Assembly (NCBI RefSeq): GCF_900129585.1
Contig: NZ_FQWF01000014.1
Coordinates: forward strand, 1-64,000
Length of the DNA: 64,000 nt
Direction of reading: 5' to 3'
Source: Flavobacterium micromati
Lineage (GTDB): Bacteria > Bacteroidota > Bacteroidia > Flavobacteriales > Flavobacteriaceae
Of the stretch, positions 56,201 to 63,435 are shown in pieces. The notes beneath the pieces were generated by a model. That model saw nothing but the letters and a program-made list of their open reading frames with translations, had not been told where the DNA came from and did not search any database. The translations under genes were made by a program, and so were the position numbers. Each line of letters starts with the position of its first letter. Within the stretch, counting starts at the first letter, position 1.

Positions 56201-56693
56201 ACCTGATATATCCTCTAATTATGGAAACTCCTACAGAAGAAGAGTAGAGAGTTTTATTAGAGAGAACAAGAACCAGTTGACCATTTCAAAGCTACTTACT
56301 AATGAGCCTATTACAGCAAAAGAATTGAAGTTGTTAGAGGAAATATTATTTAATGGAGAGGAAAGAGGCACAAGAGCAGACTTTGTAAAAGAGTTTGGGG
56401 AAGAGCCATTAGGTGTATTCATAAGAAGCATCATTGGGCTTGATGTAAAAGCAGCACAAGATGCCTTTTCAGACTTTTTACAAGCGGGAAGTTTGAGAGC
56501 AGACCAAATGACGTTTATACAAAACATCATTTCCTACTTAACTAAGAATGGAACCATAGAACCAAGTATGCTTTTTGAACCCCCATTTACAGACATGAAT
56601 GACCAAGGACTTTTAGGTCTGTTTGAAGATGGAGATGCACATAAAGTTATAAGTATCATTGAGAGGATTAATGAGAATGCCTTGATAGGATAG
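53256..56693 (+). CDS. hsdR: type I restriction-modification endonuclease/translocase subunit
   Basis: 1145 residues. N-terminal helical DUF4145-like domain (1-125), coiled coil (140-205), nuclease domain with Asp265, Glu280 and Lys282 (FVDYVFWDD...LIEAKRTT), then a superfamily 2 helicase: Walker A MATGSGKT (401-408), DEAH (501-504), LTATP near 525, and motif VI QMIGRGTR. The C-terminal domain resembles the EcoEI type. It cleaves unmodified DNA after translocation. It is intact but separated from hsdS by the toxin-antitoxin pair. Confidence 0.95.
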   Translation: MSNFKFLQSEWQSLYSKLKTAEERVFTEPVSTASYCRLVLEESMYLIYDLEHLEKPFNTELINLMNDEGVKSIIPFQLHEGLHIVRKTGNNAAHYGQRITNKEALISIRYCYDFAKWFAQNYNKTIPDLPAFFDETVIPKLGEKQRQLKELQQEQENAHKLLLEKIAILQLEKETIIAKAEESESALEQYKQLTKQAVVKLKKQKQERLIPLTSEFTEAETRQHLIDVDLREAGWNVLNVGREIEFPVTGMPITADNPRGNGFVDYVFWDDNGKPLALIEAKRTTKDVEIGKHQASLYANCLEKMTGQRPVIFYTTGYETKLWDDTFYSSPRRVYGFYTKEELQWLIQKRLTIKDLRKATINTNIVNRAYQFEAINRVAETFVTDGAKGICGNKRRALLVMATGSGKTRTAAALVDVLFKNNWVKRVLFLADRNALVRQAKNNFNEYLPDLSSIDLTAEKENDTTRLVFSTYPSMMNKIDNIRTAEERFYGVGHFDLIIVDEAHRSIYNRYKAIFDYFDASIVGLTATPKDGIDHNTFELFGCSNEDPTFLYELHQAVPLFLNPYKNIDITTNFLREGIKYKDLSEKEKEKYEETFEDKTTGLFPEEIRANAMNKWLFNKDTAFKVLDALMQNGLKIEGGDKLGRTIIFAVNQNHAKFIVECFTERYPQLPSGFIAMIHNEVSHAQSLIDLFCDKYKENNPQIVVSVDMMDTGIDAVRILNLVFFKVVRSYSKFWQMIGRGTRLCPDVFGPNQPKEEFLIFDVCGNFDFFEVQKKGKETLVGKPITQQIFESRLHLSRLLVEEGDAEDIELSSSLRDILHKTIQQLDRSRFQVSMNLKQVDEFNDRSRWNTLDSNDVHIIEENLSDLPIPETVNEMARRFDLMMLKLQIATLMMSGTQKKYEETLIDIAEGLSQKYTIPAVLRAKPLIENIKKQDFYKGISQKKLDSVREELRELVQYLESSSRAIIYTNLIDSDITVTFNEPDISSNYGNSYRRRVESFIRENKNQLTISKLLTNEPITAKELKLLEEILFNGEERGTRADFVKEFGEEPLGVFIRSIIGLDVKAAQDAFSDFLQAGSLRADQMTFIQNIISYLTKNGTIEPSMLFEPPFTDMNDQGLLGLFEDGDAHKVISIIERINENALIG

Positions 56694-56845
56694 TACATAT
56701 AAAGAAGATCACAGCCTGCTATTTTTTAACCTCTTGGATGATATTAAAATTTAATTGAAGAAAAGACTTTATGTTGATAACTAAGTTTCTAAACTATGTA
56801 AAAATCGTATAATTTTGCTAAAAAATAAACCTATAAGTTGATTTA

Positions 56846-57361
56846 ATGAAAATAATTAATACATTTGTACCCAAATTAACGGCATTCAAGTTTGGCTCTA
56901 AAGATGAGTTAGAGCGAATTCTTGCCGAGTGAATGGATACAAAACACTTATATGAGTTTTTTGAAAATCAGAAAGAGAACCTATCTTTCTTTAAAGTTAA
57001 AACTGTAAAAGAAGCGGTAAATATTACTTTAAGAGAAGTTAAACAAATACAAGAAAAACTAGTTGAAATTATTCAAAATGAAGATAAACAACTTGATGAG
57101 TTATTCCAAAATTTAAATGATAATGAATACCGCAAAACGTTATTGTCTAAACAAAAAACAAAACAGCGTTGGTTAAGACTATACGCTATCAAAATTGAAC
57201 CCAATCATTATGTAATTACAGGTGGAGCAATAAAACTTGTACACAAAATGGGGCAGAGCGAATTCACAAAAAAAGAGAAAATTACAATTGAAAAATGTAG
57301 AAATTATTTGATAGAACAAGGAGTTTACGATGCAGATAGTTTTTATGAATTAATTCTTTAA
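56846..57361 (+). pseudogene. type II toxin-like gene interrupted by an in-frame TGA
   Basis: MKIINTFVPKLTAFKFGSKD, then ELERILAE, followed by TGA (56930-56932) and immediately ATG with the frame unchanged (MDTKHLYEFFENQKENLSFF). Replacing TGA by TGG (Trp) gives one 171-residue protein; Trp-x-Asp at this place fits toxins of this kind as I recall them. The C-terminal core RWLRLYAIKIEPNHYVITGG and AIKLVHKM is the part shared with toxins paired with XRE antitoxins. Translation could restart at the ATG and give a protein lacking the first 29 residues. Confidence 0.65.
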
Positions 57362-57363
57362 AA

Positions 57364-57777
57364 ATGAAAACCAAAAATTTAGAAAATTTCCAAAAGCTAG
57401 TTTCAAACGAACAGTCTGGTTGGTTAGATAAGTTTTTATATTATAAAGCTAATAAAAGCTGGTTAAATAAATCAGCAATGGTAGCAGTAAATGTTTTAGA
57501 GGCATTAAAAGCAAAGGGTTGGTCACAGAAGGACTTAGCTCAAAAAATGAAAGTGTCGGCACAACAAGTGAATAAAATTCTTAAAGGACAACAAAATTTA
57601 ACTTTTGAAACGATCAGTAAACTTGAGACTGCGTTAGAAATTTCATTGATAGAAGTAATAGAATATAAACCAGTAGCAGAAATTAAAACTTCGGCTATTC
57701 ATATAAAATCAGCTTCAATTACATTGAAAGAAGAGTTTATTGTAGTAAGTGTAAATAAAGAAACTTCTACTACATAA
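57364..57777 (+). CDS. XRE-family HTH antitoxin
   Basis: 137 residues. HTH at about residues 52-95 (LKAKGWSQKDLAQKMKVSAQ, then QVNKILKGQQNLTFETISKL). Two bases after the toxin stop. The C-terminal extension (about 40 residues) could be the segment that a SecB-like chaperone recognises in three-gene TAC modules. Apparently intact. Confidence 0.9.
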   Translation: MKTKNLENFQKLVSNEQSGWLDKFLYYKANKSWLNKSAMVAVNVLEALKAKGWSQKDLAQKMKVSAQQVNKILKGQQNLTFETISKLETALEISLIEVIEYKPVAEIKTSAIHIKSASITLKEEFIVVSVNKETSTT

Positions 57778-57835
57778 ATACCGCAGATGAAAGTAGTACA
57801 TAATAAAATGGACTATTCAGAATCTCATAACCAAT

Positions 57836-58288
57836 ATGCGATTGCAAGGTACTGGAAAGAAACAAAAAGATATATAGTTTAGTATTAAAGGTATAAAGAC
57901 TGAACAATTTGCTTTGTTTGAAGAAAATCATCTTGATAAAGGCAAAATTAATTTACAGACCAATTTATCTTATGGTTTAAATACTGAGGAAAGAGATTTC
58001 ATAACTTCAATCAAATTTACTTTTGAAATGAAAAAGAAGCCTTTCATCACGATTCAATTAAATTGTAATTTTGAGATTGGAGTAGAATCTTTCAATGATT
58101 TAGTTGTTGATGGTAAAATTATTATACCAAGTTGGTTTATAGCACACGTGGCAATGATAACAGTGGGTAGTTCAAGAGGAATTCTACATTCTAAAACGGA
58201 AGGAACAATTTTTAATAAATACAGCTTACCCACCAGAAATGTTGCTGAAATGATTCCTGTAGATGCAATTTTTGATTATAAATATTAA
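57836..58288 (+). pseudogene. SecB-like chaperone of a toxin-antitoxin-chaperone module, probable in-frame TAG
   Basis: From 57878 the frame reads FSIKGIKTEQFALFEENH and continues with FITSIKFTFEMKKKPFITIQ, GKIIIPSWFIAHVAMITVGS and SRGILHSKTEGTIFNK, the pattern of SecB-like proteins encoded beside toxin-antitoxin pairs in Bacteroidetes. No ATG exists after the TAG at 57875; an in-frame ATG at 57836 would give MRLQGTGKKQKDI before that stop. Either the gene is interrupted by TAG or it starts at a rare codon (TTG at 57914 or ATT at 57884). Confidence 0.5.
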
Positions 58289-58361
58289 TAAAAAGGCATA
58301 CAATTCGGTAACATAAAAAAAATAGAATAACGTAAAGTCTTGATTTTAATGCTAATCACAC

Positions 58362-58424
58362 TCCTTGGTTCGAGCCCAAGTCCATATAGCTTTCGGGAGG
58401 AGCTTTTACAAAAAGACTTTACAG
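58362..58424 (+). repeat. attachment-site-like repeat, distal copy (tRNA-Asn 3' fragment)
   Basis: Carries the same 19-base T-arm block (58362-58380) and 26-base tail block (58399-58424) as the tRNA gene, but with 18 bases between instead of 4, so it cannot complete a tRNA. The similarity continues weakly into the anticodon arm (CTAATCACAC) and on the right into a degraded terminator (CAATGTAATGTCTTTTT). Confidence 0.85.
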
Positions 58425-58440
58425 CAATGTAATGTCTTTT

Positions 58441-58748
58441 TAAAAATCGCTAAACCCTACTTTTTTTTCCATAGAAATTATTTACACTATTTAATCACTT
58501 GTATTAAAATTGATATTTTCTACATATAATTACTTAACTCTAAGTAGTACTACATTAAATCATATATTTAATCTTTCACTAAATAGATGCTTTCCAAACA
58601 AGGACATTTTTTGTAAAAGATTTTAAATTTTATATATTTATAATCGAAAACTCAATTAACCTATTCATAAAACAATTATTATGGAATAATTCTCATTTTC
58701 AATACTTGTTTTAACGCTATTAACTAATTACCACTTAACCAAAACAAT
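58441..58748. other. intergenic region between island end and exoprotein gene
   Basis: About 300 very AT-rich bases that must hold the promoter of the following gene; no clear TAnnTTTG box was found. No gene or hairpin is seen. Confidence 0.4.
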
Positions 58749-61700
58749 ATGAACCAACCTTGTATTAAAAAAATTCGATTTAGTGTCTTTCTTGTATTTT
58801 TCATAACGCTTTCCACTGCCATAGGATATGCTCAAAAAAAGAATGTAAAGAATAAAACAGCAGCACCTTTTGTTTCTGATAGTGTATTCAATGCTCTTAA
58901 ATGGAGAAATATTGGTCCCTTTCGATCGGGAAGATCCCTAGCAGTAGCAGGACATGCAGACCATCCGTTAACCTATTATTTTGGTTCAACTGGTGGCGGA
59001 GTTTGGAAAACTATTGATGGTGGAAATGATTGGCTTCCTATTTCTGACAGCATCTTCAAATCGTCAGCTGTTGGCGCAATTACAGTTGCTCCGTCTGATG
59101 CTAATGTAGTTTATGTAGGCATGGGTGAAGCCGATATGCGATCTAATATTTCTTTTGGTGATGGAATGTACAAATCCGTAAATGGAGGAAAAACATGGTC
59201 TAAAATAGGACTAGAAAAAGCAGATGCCATAGCGAATATAGAAGTGCATCCCACAGATGCTACTATCGTTTTTGCAGCAGCAATGGGTAATCCTTTTAAG
59301 TCTAATCCTGAAAGAGGCGTTTATCGCAGTAAAGATGGTGGGAAAACATGGCAATTAGTGTTGTCAAAAGATGAGAATACAGGCGCAATGTGTGTTCGTA
59401 TTGATCCCAGCAATCCACGAATAGTGTATGCAACGCTGTGGGAAGGATACCGTAATGGGCACTCTATGTCATCCGGTGGAAAAGGTTCTGGAATGTATAA
59501 ATCTATTGATGGCGGTGACACTTGGAAATCCCTAAACGAAAAACCAGGAATGCCTGTTGGAATGCTCGGGAAAATGGGTATCGCGGTCTCTCCAGTAAAT
59601 TCTAATCGTTTGTATGCTTTAATTGAAAATACAAAAGGAGGTCTTTATCGTTCTGATGATGCCGGTGAACATTGGGAATTAATTAATGAAGATAAAAATC
59701 TTTGGCAGCGCCCCTGGTATTACATGAATTTACAAACCGATCCCAAAAATGAAAATGGTTTAATAGTATTGAATGTTAACGCTTGGAAAACTTTTGATGG
59801 AGGTAAAAGCTTTAAAAAAATAAATGTGCGACACGGAGATACGCATGATGTATGGATAAACCCTAAAAATCCAGATAACTTTATTATTGGTGATGATGGC
59901 GGCGGAGAAGTTACCTTCAACGGAGGGGAAACATTCACCGAAATAGACACGCCAACCGCGCAATTTTATCACGTATCAGTTGACAATGAATTTCCATATA
60001 ATATTTATGGCGCGCAACAAGATAATTCTTCGGTACGAATTGCTTCAAGAACAAGTGGTAATAGTATAGGCACGGAATCATGGTATCCAGTTGCAGGTGG
60101 TGAAGCAGGCTATATTCAAGCTGACCCTAACAACGCTGATATTACTTATGGTGGCGAATATGATGGTCAGTTAAGCTCGCATAACAAAAAAACGGGCCAA
60201 AGCAAAGACATCTCTCCTTACCCAGAATCAAATATAGGAGCACCATCAAATGCAAAAAAATATCGTTTTCAATGGACGTACCCTATTGTTTTCTCTCCTC
60301 ATAATCCAAAAAGAATGTACGTTACTTCTCAAGTTGTACACGTAACGGAAGACCAAGGAAATTCTTTTGAGATTATTAGCCCTGATTTATCAAGGAATGA
60401 CCCCAAAACTACCGGTGAAACTGGTGGGCCAATAACCAAAGATCAAACTGGAGCAGAAGTTTATGCTACTATATTTACACTTTCAGAATCTCCTTTAGAA
60501 AAAGGTGTTATATGGACAGGTTCCGATGATGGTCTGGTTCATATTACGAAAAATGATGGTGGGAAATGGGAGAACATATCCCTACCAAATTCAGTATTAC
60601 CTGAGTTTTCCTTAATCAGTATGATTCATACTTCGGAACATGAAAAAGGGAAAGCCTATTTAACTGCCAATAAATACATGTACGGTGATCGTACACCGTA
60701 TATGTTTAAAACAGTCGATTATGGAAAAAATTGGACCAAAATAACCAATGGAATCCCATCTGATGAATATTGTCGAGTATTGCGCGAAGACCCTAATAAA
60801 GCTGGATTATTGTTTGCCGGAACCGAGAGAGGAGTCTATGTGTCTTTTAATGATGGAGACTCTTGGCAAAAACTAAACCTAAATCTTCCAATTACCCCTA
60901 TTCGTGATTTACAAATTCAAAAAAGAGAAAAGGATTTAATTGTAGCTACGCATGGACGTGCCTTTTGGGTGCTGGATGACATAACGCCACTTTATGAAAT
61001 AAAAGACAAAACTATTAAAGAGGACAAATACCTTTTCAAGCCTCGCGCCGCTTATAGGATGAAAGGCGGACAAAGTACAGAAACTAATACTGGAACCAAT
61101 GCACCTAATGGGGCGATTGTACGCTATTATTTCAAAAAGAAGCCTTCATCTGAAATAAAATTACAGTTTTTGACACAAAAAGGAGATACGATTATCACCT
61201 ACTCTTCTACAAAAAATTTGAAAGGGGAGCCAATGAAAATAGCCAAAGAATTTTTTCAAGATACCAAAAAAGAGCAGCCCGGTTTTATCTCCGCAAAAGC
61301 AGGTATGAATGCATTTGTATGGAATATGCGTTATCCAAATGCCACTGCTGTTGAGGGAACTAATATAATGTGGGCAGGATCTGGTGAAGGCGCCAAAGTT
61401 GTTCCGGGGAATTATATCGTTCGATTGATTGAAGACAAAACAATTATTGCAGAATCACCAATTGAAATAAAACTAGATCCAAGAGTTACTGTAAGTGAGG
61501 CTGATTTAAAAGAGCAATTTGACTTACACCAAAAAGTGAACAAAAAGGTAAATGAAGCGCATATCGCTATTAACCAAATCCGAAAAATCCGCACGCAAAT
61601 TAATGGCTATATCGCTGCGGTAAAAGATACTGTTGTCGTGAATCAAATGAAAAAAATGACAAAATTGACCTTGGAAAATCTGGATAAAGTAGAAGCAACA

Positions 61701-61970
61701 TTAATGCAGCCTAAAGCAAAAGCGCCGCAAGATGTATTGGCGTATCCAATTCAATTAAATGATAAAATGGCCGGATTGGGATCCAATATTTCCTCGTCGG
61801 AGTCAAAACCAACACGAAATGCTTACGTTGTTTATGACGATTTAGCAACTAAAATAGATATGGAAATCAAAAAAATAAATGACATTATTGAAAAAGATGT
61901 TAAGGAGTTTAATGCTTTTGTCATGAAACAGCAAATTCCGGCTATTATTTTAGAAAAAGAAGTATTCTAA
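58749..61970 (+). CDS. VPS10/sortilin-like beta-propeller exoprotein (annotated as glycosyl hydrolase in relatives)
   Basis: 1073 residues with a signal peptide (residues 8-29, ending IGYAQ). WRNIGPFRSGRSLAVAGHAD starts a large beta-propeller with repeated Asp-box/BNR motifs: GGVWKTIDGGNDW, GMYKSVNGGKTW, GVYRSKDGGKTW, GMYKSIDGGDTW, GLYRSDDAGEHW, FNDGDSW. A C-terminal helical and beta domain (850-1073) contains IAINQIRKIRTQINGY. Such secreted Bacteroidetes proteins are often labelled glycosyl hydrolase, but no glycosidase residues are evident; a ligand-binding or peptidase-associated role is equally possible. Confidence 0.88.
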   Translation: MNQPCIKKIRFSVFLVFFITLSTAIGYAQKKNVKNKTAAPFVSDSVFNALKWRNIGPFRSGRSLAVAGHADHPLTYYFGSTGGGVWKTIDGGNDWLPISDSIFKSSAVGAITVAPSDANVVYVGMGEADMRSNISFGDGMYKSVNGGKTWSKIGLEKADAIANIEVHPTDATIVFAAAMGNPFKSNPERGVYRSKDGGKTWQLVLSKDENTGAMCVRIDPSNPRIVYATLWEGYRNGHSMSSGGKGSGMYKSIDGGDTWKSLNEKPGMPVGMLGKMGIAVSPVNSNRLYALIENTKGGLYRSDDAGEHWELINEDKNLWQRPWYYMNLQTDPKNENGLIVLNVNAWKTFDGGKSFKKINVRHGDTHDVWINPKNPDNFIIGDDGGGEVTFNGGETFTEIDTPTAQFYHVSVDNEFPYNIYGAQQDNSSVRIASRTSGNSIGTESWYPVAGGEAGYIQADPNNADITYGGEYDGQLSSHNKKTGQSKDISPYPESNIGAPSNAKKYRFQWTYPIVFSPHNPKRMYVTSQVVHVTEDQGNSFEIISPDLSRNDPKTTGETGGPITKDQTGAEVYATIFTLSESPLEKGVIWTGSDDGLVHITKNDGGKWENISLPNSVLPEFSLISMIHTSEHEKGKAYLTANKYMYGDRTPYMFKTVDYGKNWTKITNGIPSDEYCRVLREDPNKAGLLFAGTERGVYVSFNDGDSWQKLNLNLPITPIRDLQIQKREKDLIVATHGRAFWVLDDITPLYEIKDKTIKEDKYLFKPRAAYRMKGGQSTETNTGTNAPNGAIVRYYFKKKPSSEIKLQFLTQKGDTIITYSSTKNLKGEPMKIAKEFFQDTKKEQPGFISAKAGMNAFVWNMRYPNATAVEGTNIMWAGSGEGAKVVPGNYIVRLIEDKTIIAESPIEIKLDPRVTVSEADLKEQFDLHQKVNKKVNEAHIAINQIRKIRTQINGYIAAVKDTVVVNQMKKMTKLTLENLDKVEATLMQPKAKAPQDVLAYPIQLNDKMAGLGSNISSSESKPTRNAYVVYDDLATKIDMEIKKINDIIEKDVKEFNAFVMKQQIPAIILEKEVF

Positions 61971-62013
61971 ATGAAACTTGATTTTTAATAAACGTCAAGT
62001 TTCCAGAATAATA

Positions 62014-62050
62014 AAAAGGGTAGAAAATATAGATTTTTCTGCCCTTTAAA
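62014..62050 (+). terminator. terminator of the VPS10-like gene
   Basis: AAAGGGTAGAAAA pairs with TTTTTCTGCCCTTT (one G:T type mismatch) about 45 bases after the stop codon. Confidence 0.7.
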
Positions 62051-62104
62051 AAAAGTTAACCATACCCTTTCCTGTGCGTTGCATTATTACATTGCCATTA
62101 TTTG

Positions 62105-62420
62105 ATTTTAGTAAAAATTAGAATCATTCGCCTGAACAAAAATCCATTTTTCATCACTGTTGAATTTAAGTACATTTGTGTTCCTTGCACCGTTATTGTG
62201 TCCCTATCGACGAAAAATATTTACTCCCTCAGCATCTCGAGGCAAATGATAAATTTCCCCAATTACGGGTTCAAATGAGAATTTAGAATTACACACTAAT
62301 TTATTCCATTCGTCTTCCTGTCTCAAAGCTTGTATTGAATTTTTAAGTCGTTGAACTTATTTTCAAGCTCTTTATTTACTTTAAGAATGTCTGCATTTTC
62401 TAAGAAACCACATCATCAAC
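62105..62420 (-). pseudogene. decayed reverse-strand gene, perhaps DUF2452-like
   Basis: The minus strand reads ADILKVNKELENKFNDLKIQ, QALRQEDEWNKLVCNSKFSF followed by EPVIGEIYHLPRDAEGVNIF, and LKFNSDEKWIFVQANDSNFY, separated by a frameshift and in-frame stops. A helical region, then an EWN...FEPVxGxxYxL strand and a KFNxxxKW ending resemble DUF2452-type proteins. The family is a guess; the decay is clear. Confidence 0.4.
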
Positions 62421-62992
62421 TCGCATTATTAGTACTTCAACATTAGTAGTAATGGGCAATATAAAGTAGTGACAAATTTAATTTTAAACCGTATTTTGTT
62501 AACATTGGTTTATAGTAATATTGATATTTTGTGATTTTATCTGCCTGTAATGAAACCGCTAGTTTCAAGCTATAAAAAGTAAGGTCTACGTTAATAATTT
62601 AAAAACGTATTCCAAAATGATTAATAAAGTAAAATATTCAGAGTCTCGATCGCTATCGGGATTAATTGTAGCCCAAGTCCCGATAGATATTGGGAGCATT
62701 TTAAAAAAACTTTACGACAATCAAAGCTCTTTTCTTGCGATTAAAGCAACTGAAATATTTTTACTCGATCTTCTATTCACAAGTATAATTTTTCTATGCT
62801 TATCCAAACATTCAGCCTTATAAAACTCTAAGTTATTTTTGTAGTAGTAGTACTGCCCAAATTAAAAGGATAATCTAATTATACCTTACTGAAAACAATT
62901 ACAAAAAAAATAGTAAAAAAATCTTAAAAAGTTTTTGCCATTTTTAAATAAACTTAATTATTTTTATATATTTGTTTATTAATCAGACCGTT
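62421..62992 (+). other. intergenic region with a -7 element before the DUF4255 gene
   Basis: About 570 AT-rich bases. CTCGATCGCTATCGGGA and CCCGATAGATATTGGGA near 62645-62695 are partly complementary and could pair. TATATTTG at 62967-62974 fits TAnnTTTG, 18 bases before the ATG at 62993. A short open frame at 62617-62823 has no coding character. Confidence 0.45.
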
Positions 62993-63427
62993 ATGATTTT
63001 TGAGATCATTCAAATACTAACTGAAGATGTTAATCGGTATCTATCTGATATTGGTTTAGAGAAATCTATTGTTGCAGAAAATATTGCTTTTCTAGAATCT
63101 CAAAATGAAACTGTTGCTAAAATTTTAGATGATAAAGTAGCTTTGACATTGATAAATATTAATGAAGAAGCGACTCTTAAAAATTTCCCAAATCACACTT
63201 ACGAAGGCACAAAGACAATTTACAAAAACAGTATTATTCATTTAAACCTATTTATTCTTTTTAGTGCCAATAGAAACAACTATGCAAATTCTCTAAATGA
63301 TATTTCAAAAATTATAGAGTTTTTTCAAGGAAAAAAATTATTTACGCAAGCCAATACCATTTACAATAGAAGTAATGTTGCAATGGGCAACGTCGAGAAC
63401 TTTCGCTTTACGGTTTTCCCGCGTTAG
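62993..63427 (+). CDS. DUF4255 (Pvc16-like) contractile-injection-system protein, apparently truncated
   Basis: 144 residues from the ATG at 62993; a TTG seven codons upstream lies inside the -7 element. MIFEIIQILTEDVNRYLSDI, ALTLININEEATLKNFPNHT, IYKNSIIHLNLFILFSANRN and IIEFFQGKKLFTQANTIYNR match DUF4255 proteins of phage-tail-like injection systems, which cap the contracted tail end. The protein stops four residues after NFRFT, where full-length members usually continue with a LYTPTFEELNYIWG-type segment, so about 40-50 residues are missing. Confidence 0.78.
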   Translation: MIFEIIQILTEDVNRYLSDIGLEKSIVAENIAFLESQNETVAKILDDKVALTLININEEATLKNFPNHTYEGTKTIYKNSIIHLNLFILFSANRNNYANSLNDISKIIEFFQGKKLFTQANTIYNRSNVAMGNVENFRFTVFPR

Positions 63428-63435
63428 CAGTTTTT

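Larger units (their letters stand above)
49202..58424. mobile_element. genomic island at tRNA-Asn carrying type I R-M and toxin-antitoxin genes
   Basis: Bounded by the direct repeats of the tRNA 3' end. Contents are accessory only: hsdM, hsdS, HTH antitoxin/PIN toxin, hsdR, a toxin/XRE antitoxin pair and a SecB-like gene, all on the plus strand. Most arginine codons in the hsd genes are AGA, less varied than in the flanking chromosome. No integrase or excision gene is seen, so the island appears immobilised. Two, perhaps three, of its genes carry in-frame stops. Confidence 0.72.

Noticed and set aside
52679..57361. Stop-codon reassignment or programmed readthrough to explain the interrupted toxins
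   Set aside because: Different stop codons (TAA, TGA) are involved and all three are used as normal terminators in intact neighbouring genes; mutation is the simpler explanation.
58330..58400. Second tRNA-Asn gene
   Set aside because: Only the T-arm and tail blocks match; the D-arm and acceptor are missing and an 18-base segment interrupts the 3' side.
62617..62823. 68-codon open frame before the DUF4255 gene
   Set aside because: It spans an inverted-repeat region, has no ribosome-binding site or homology known to me, and looks like chance.
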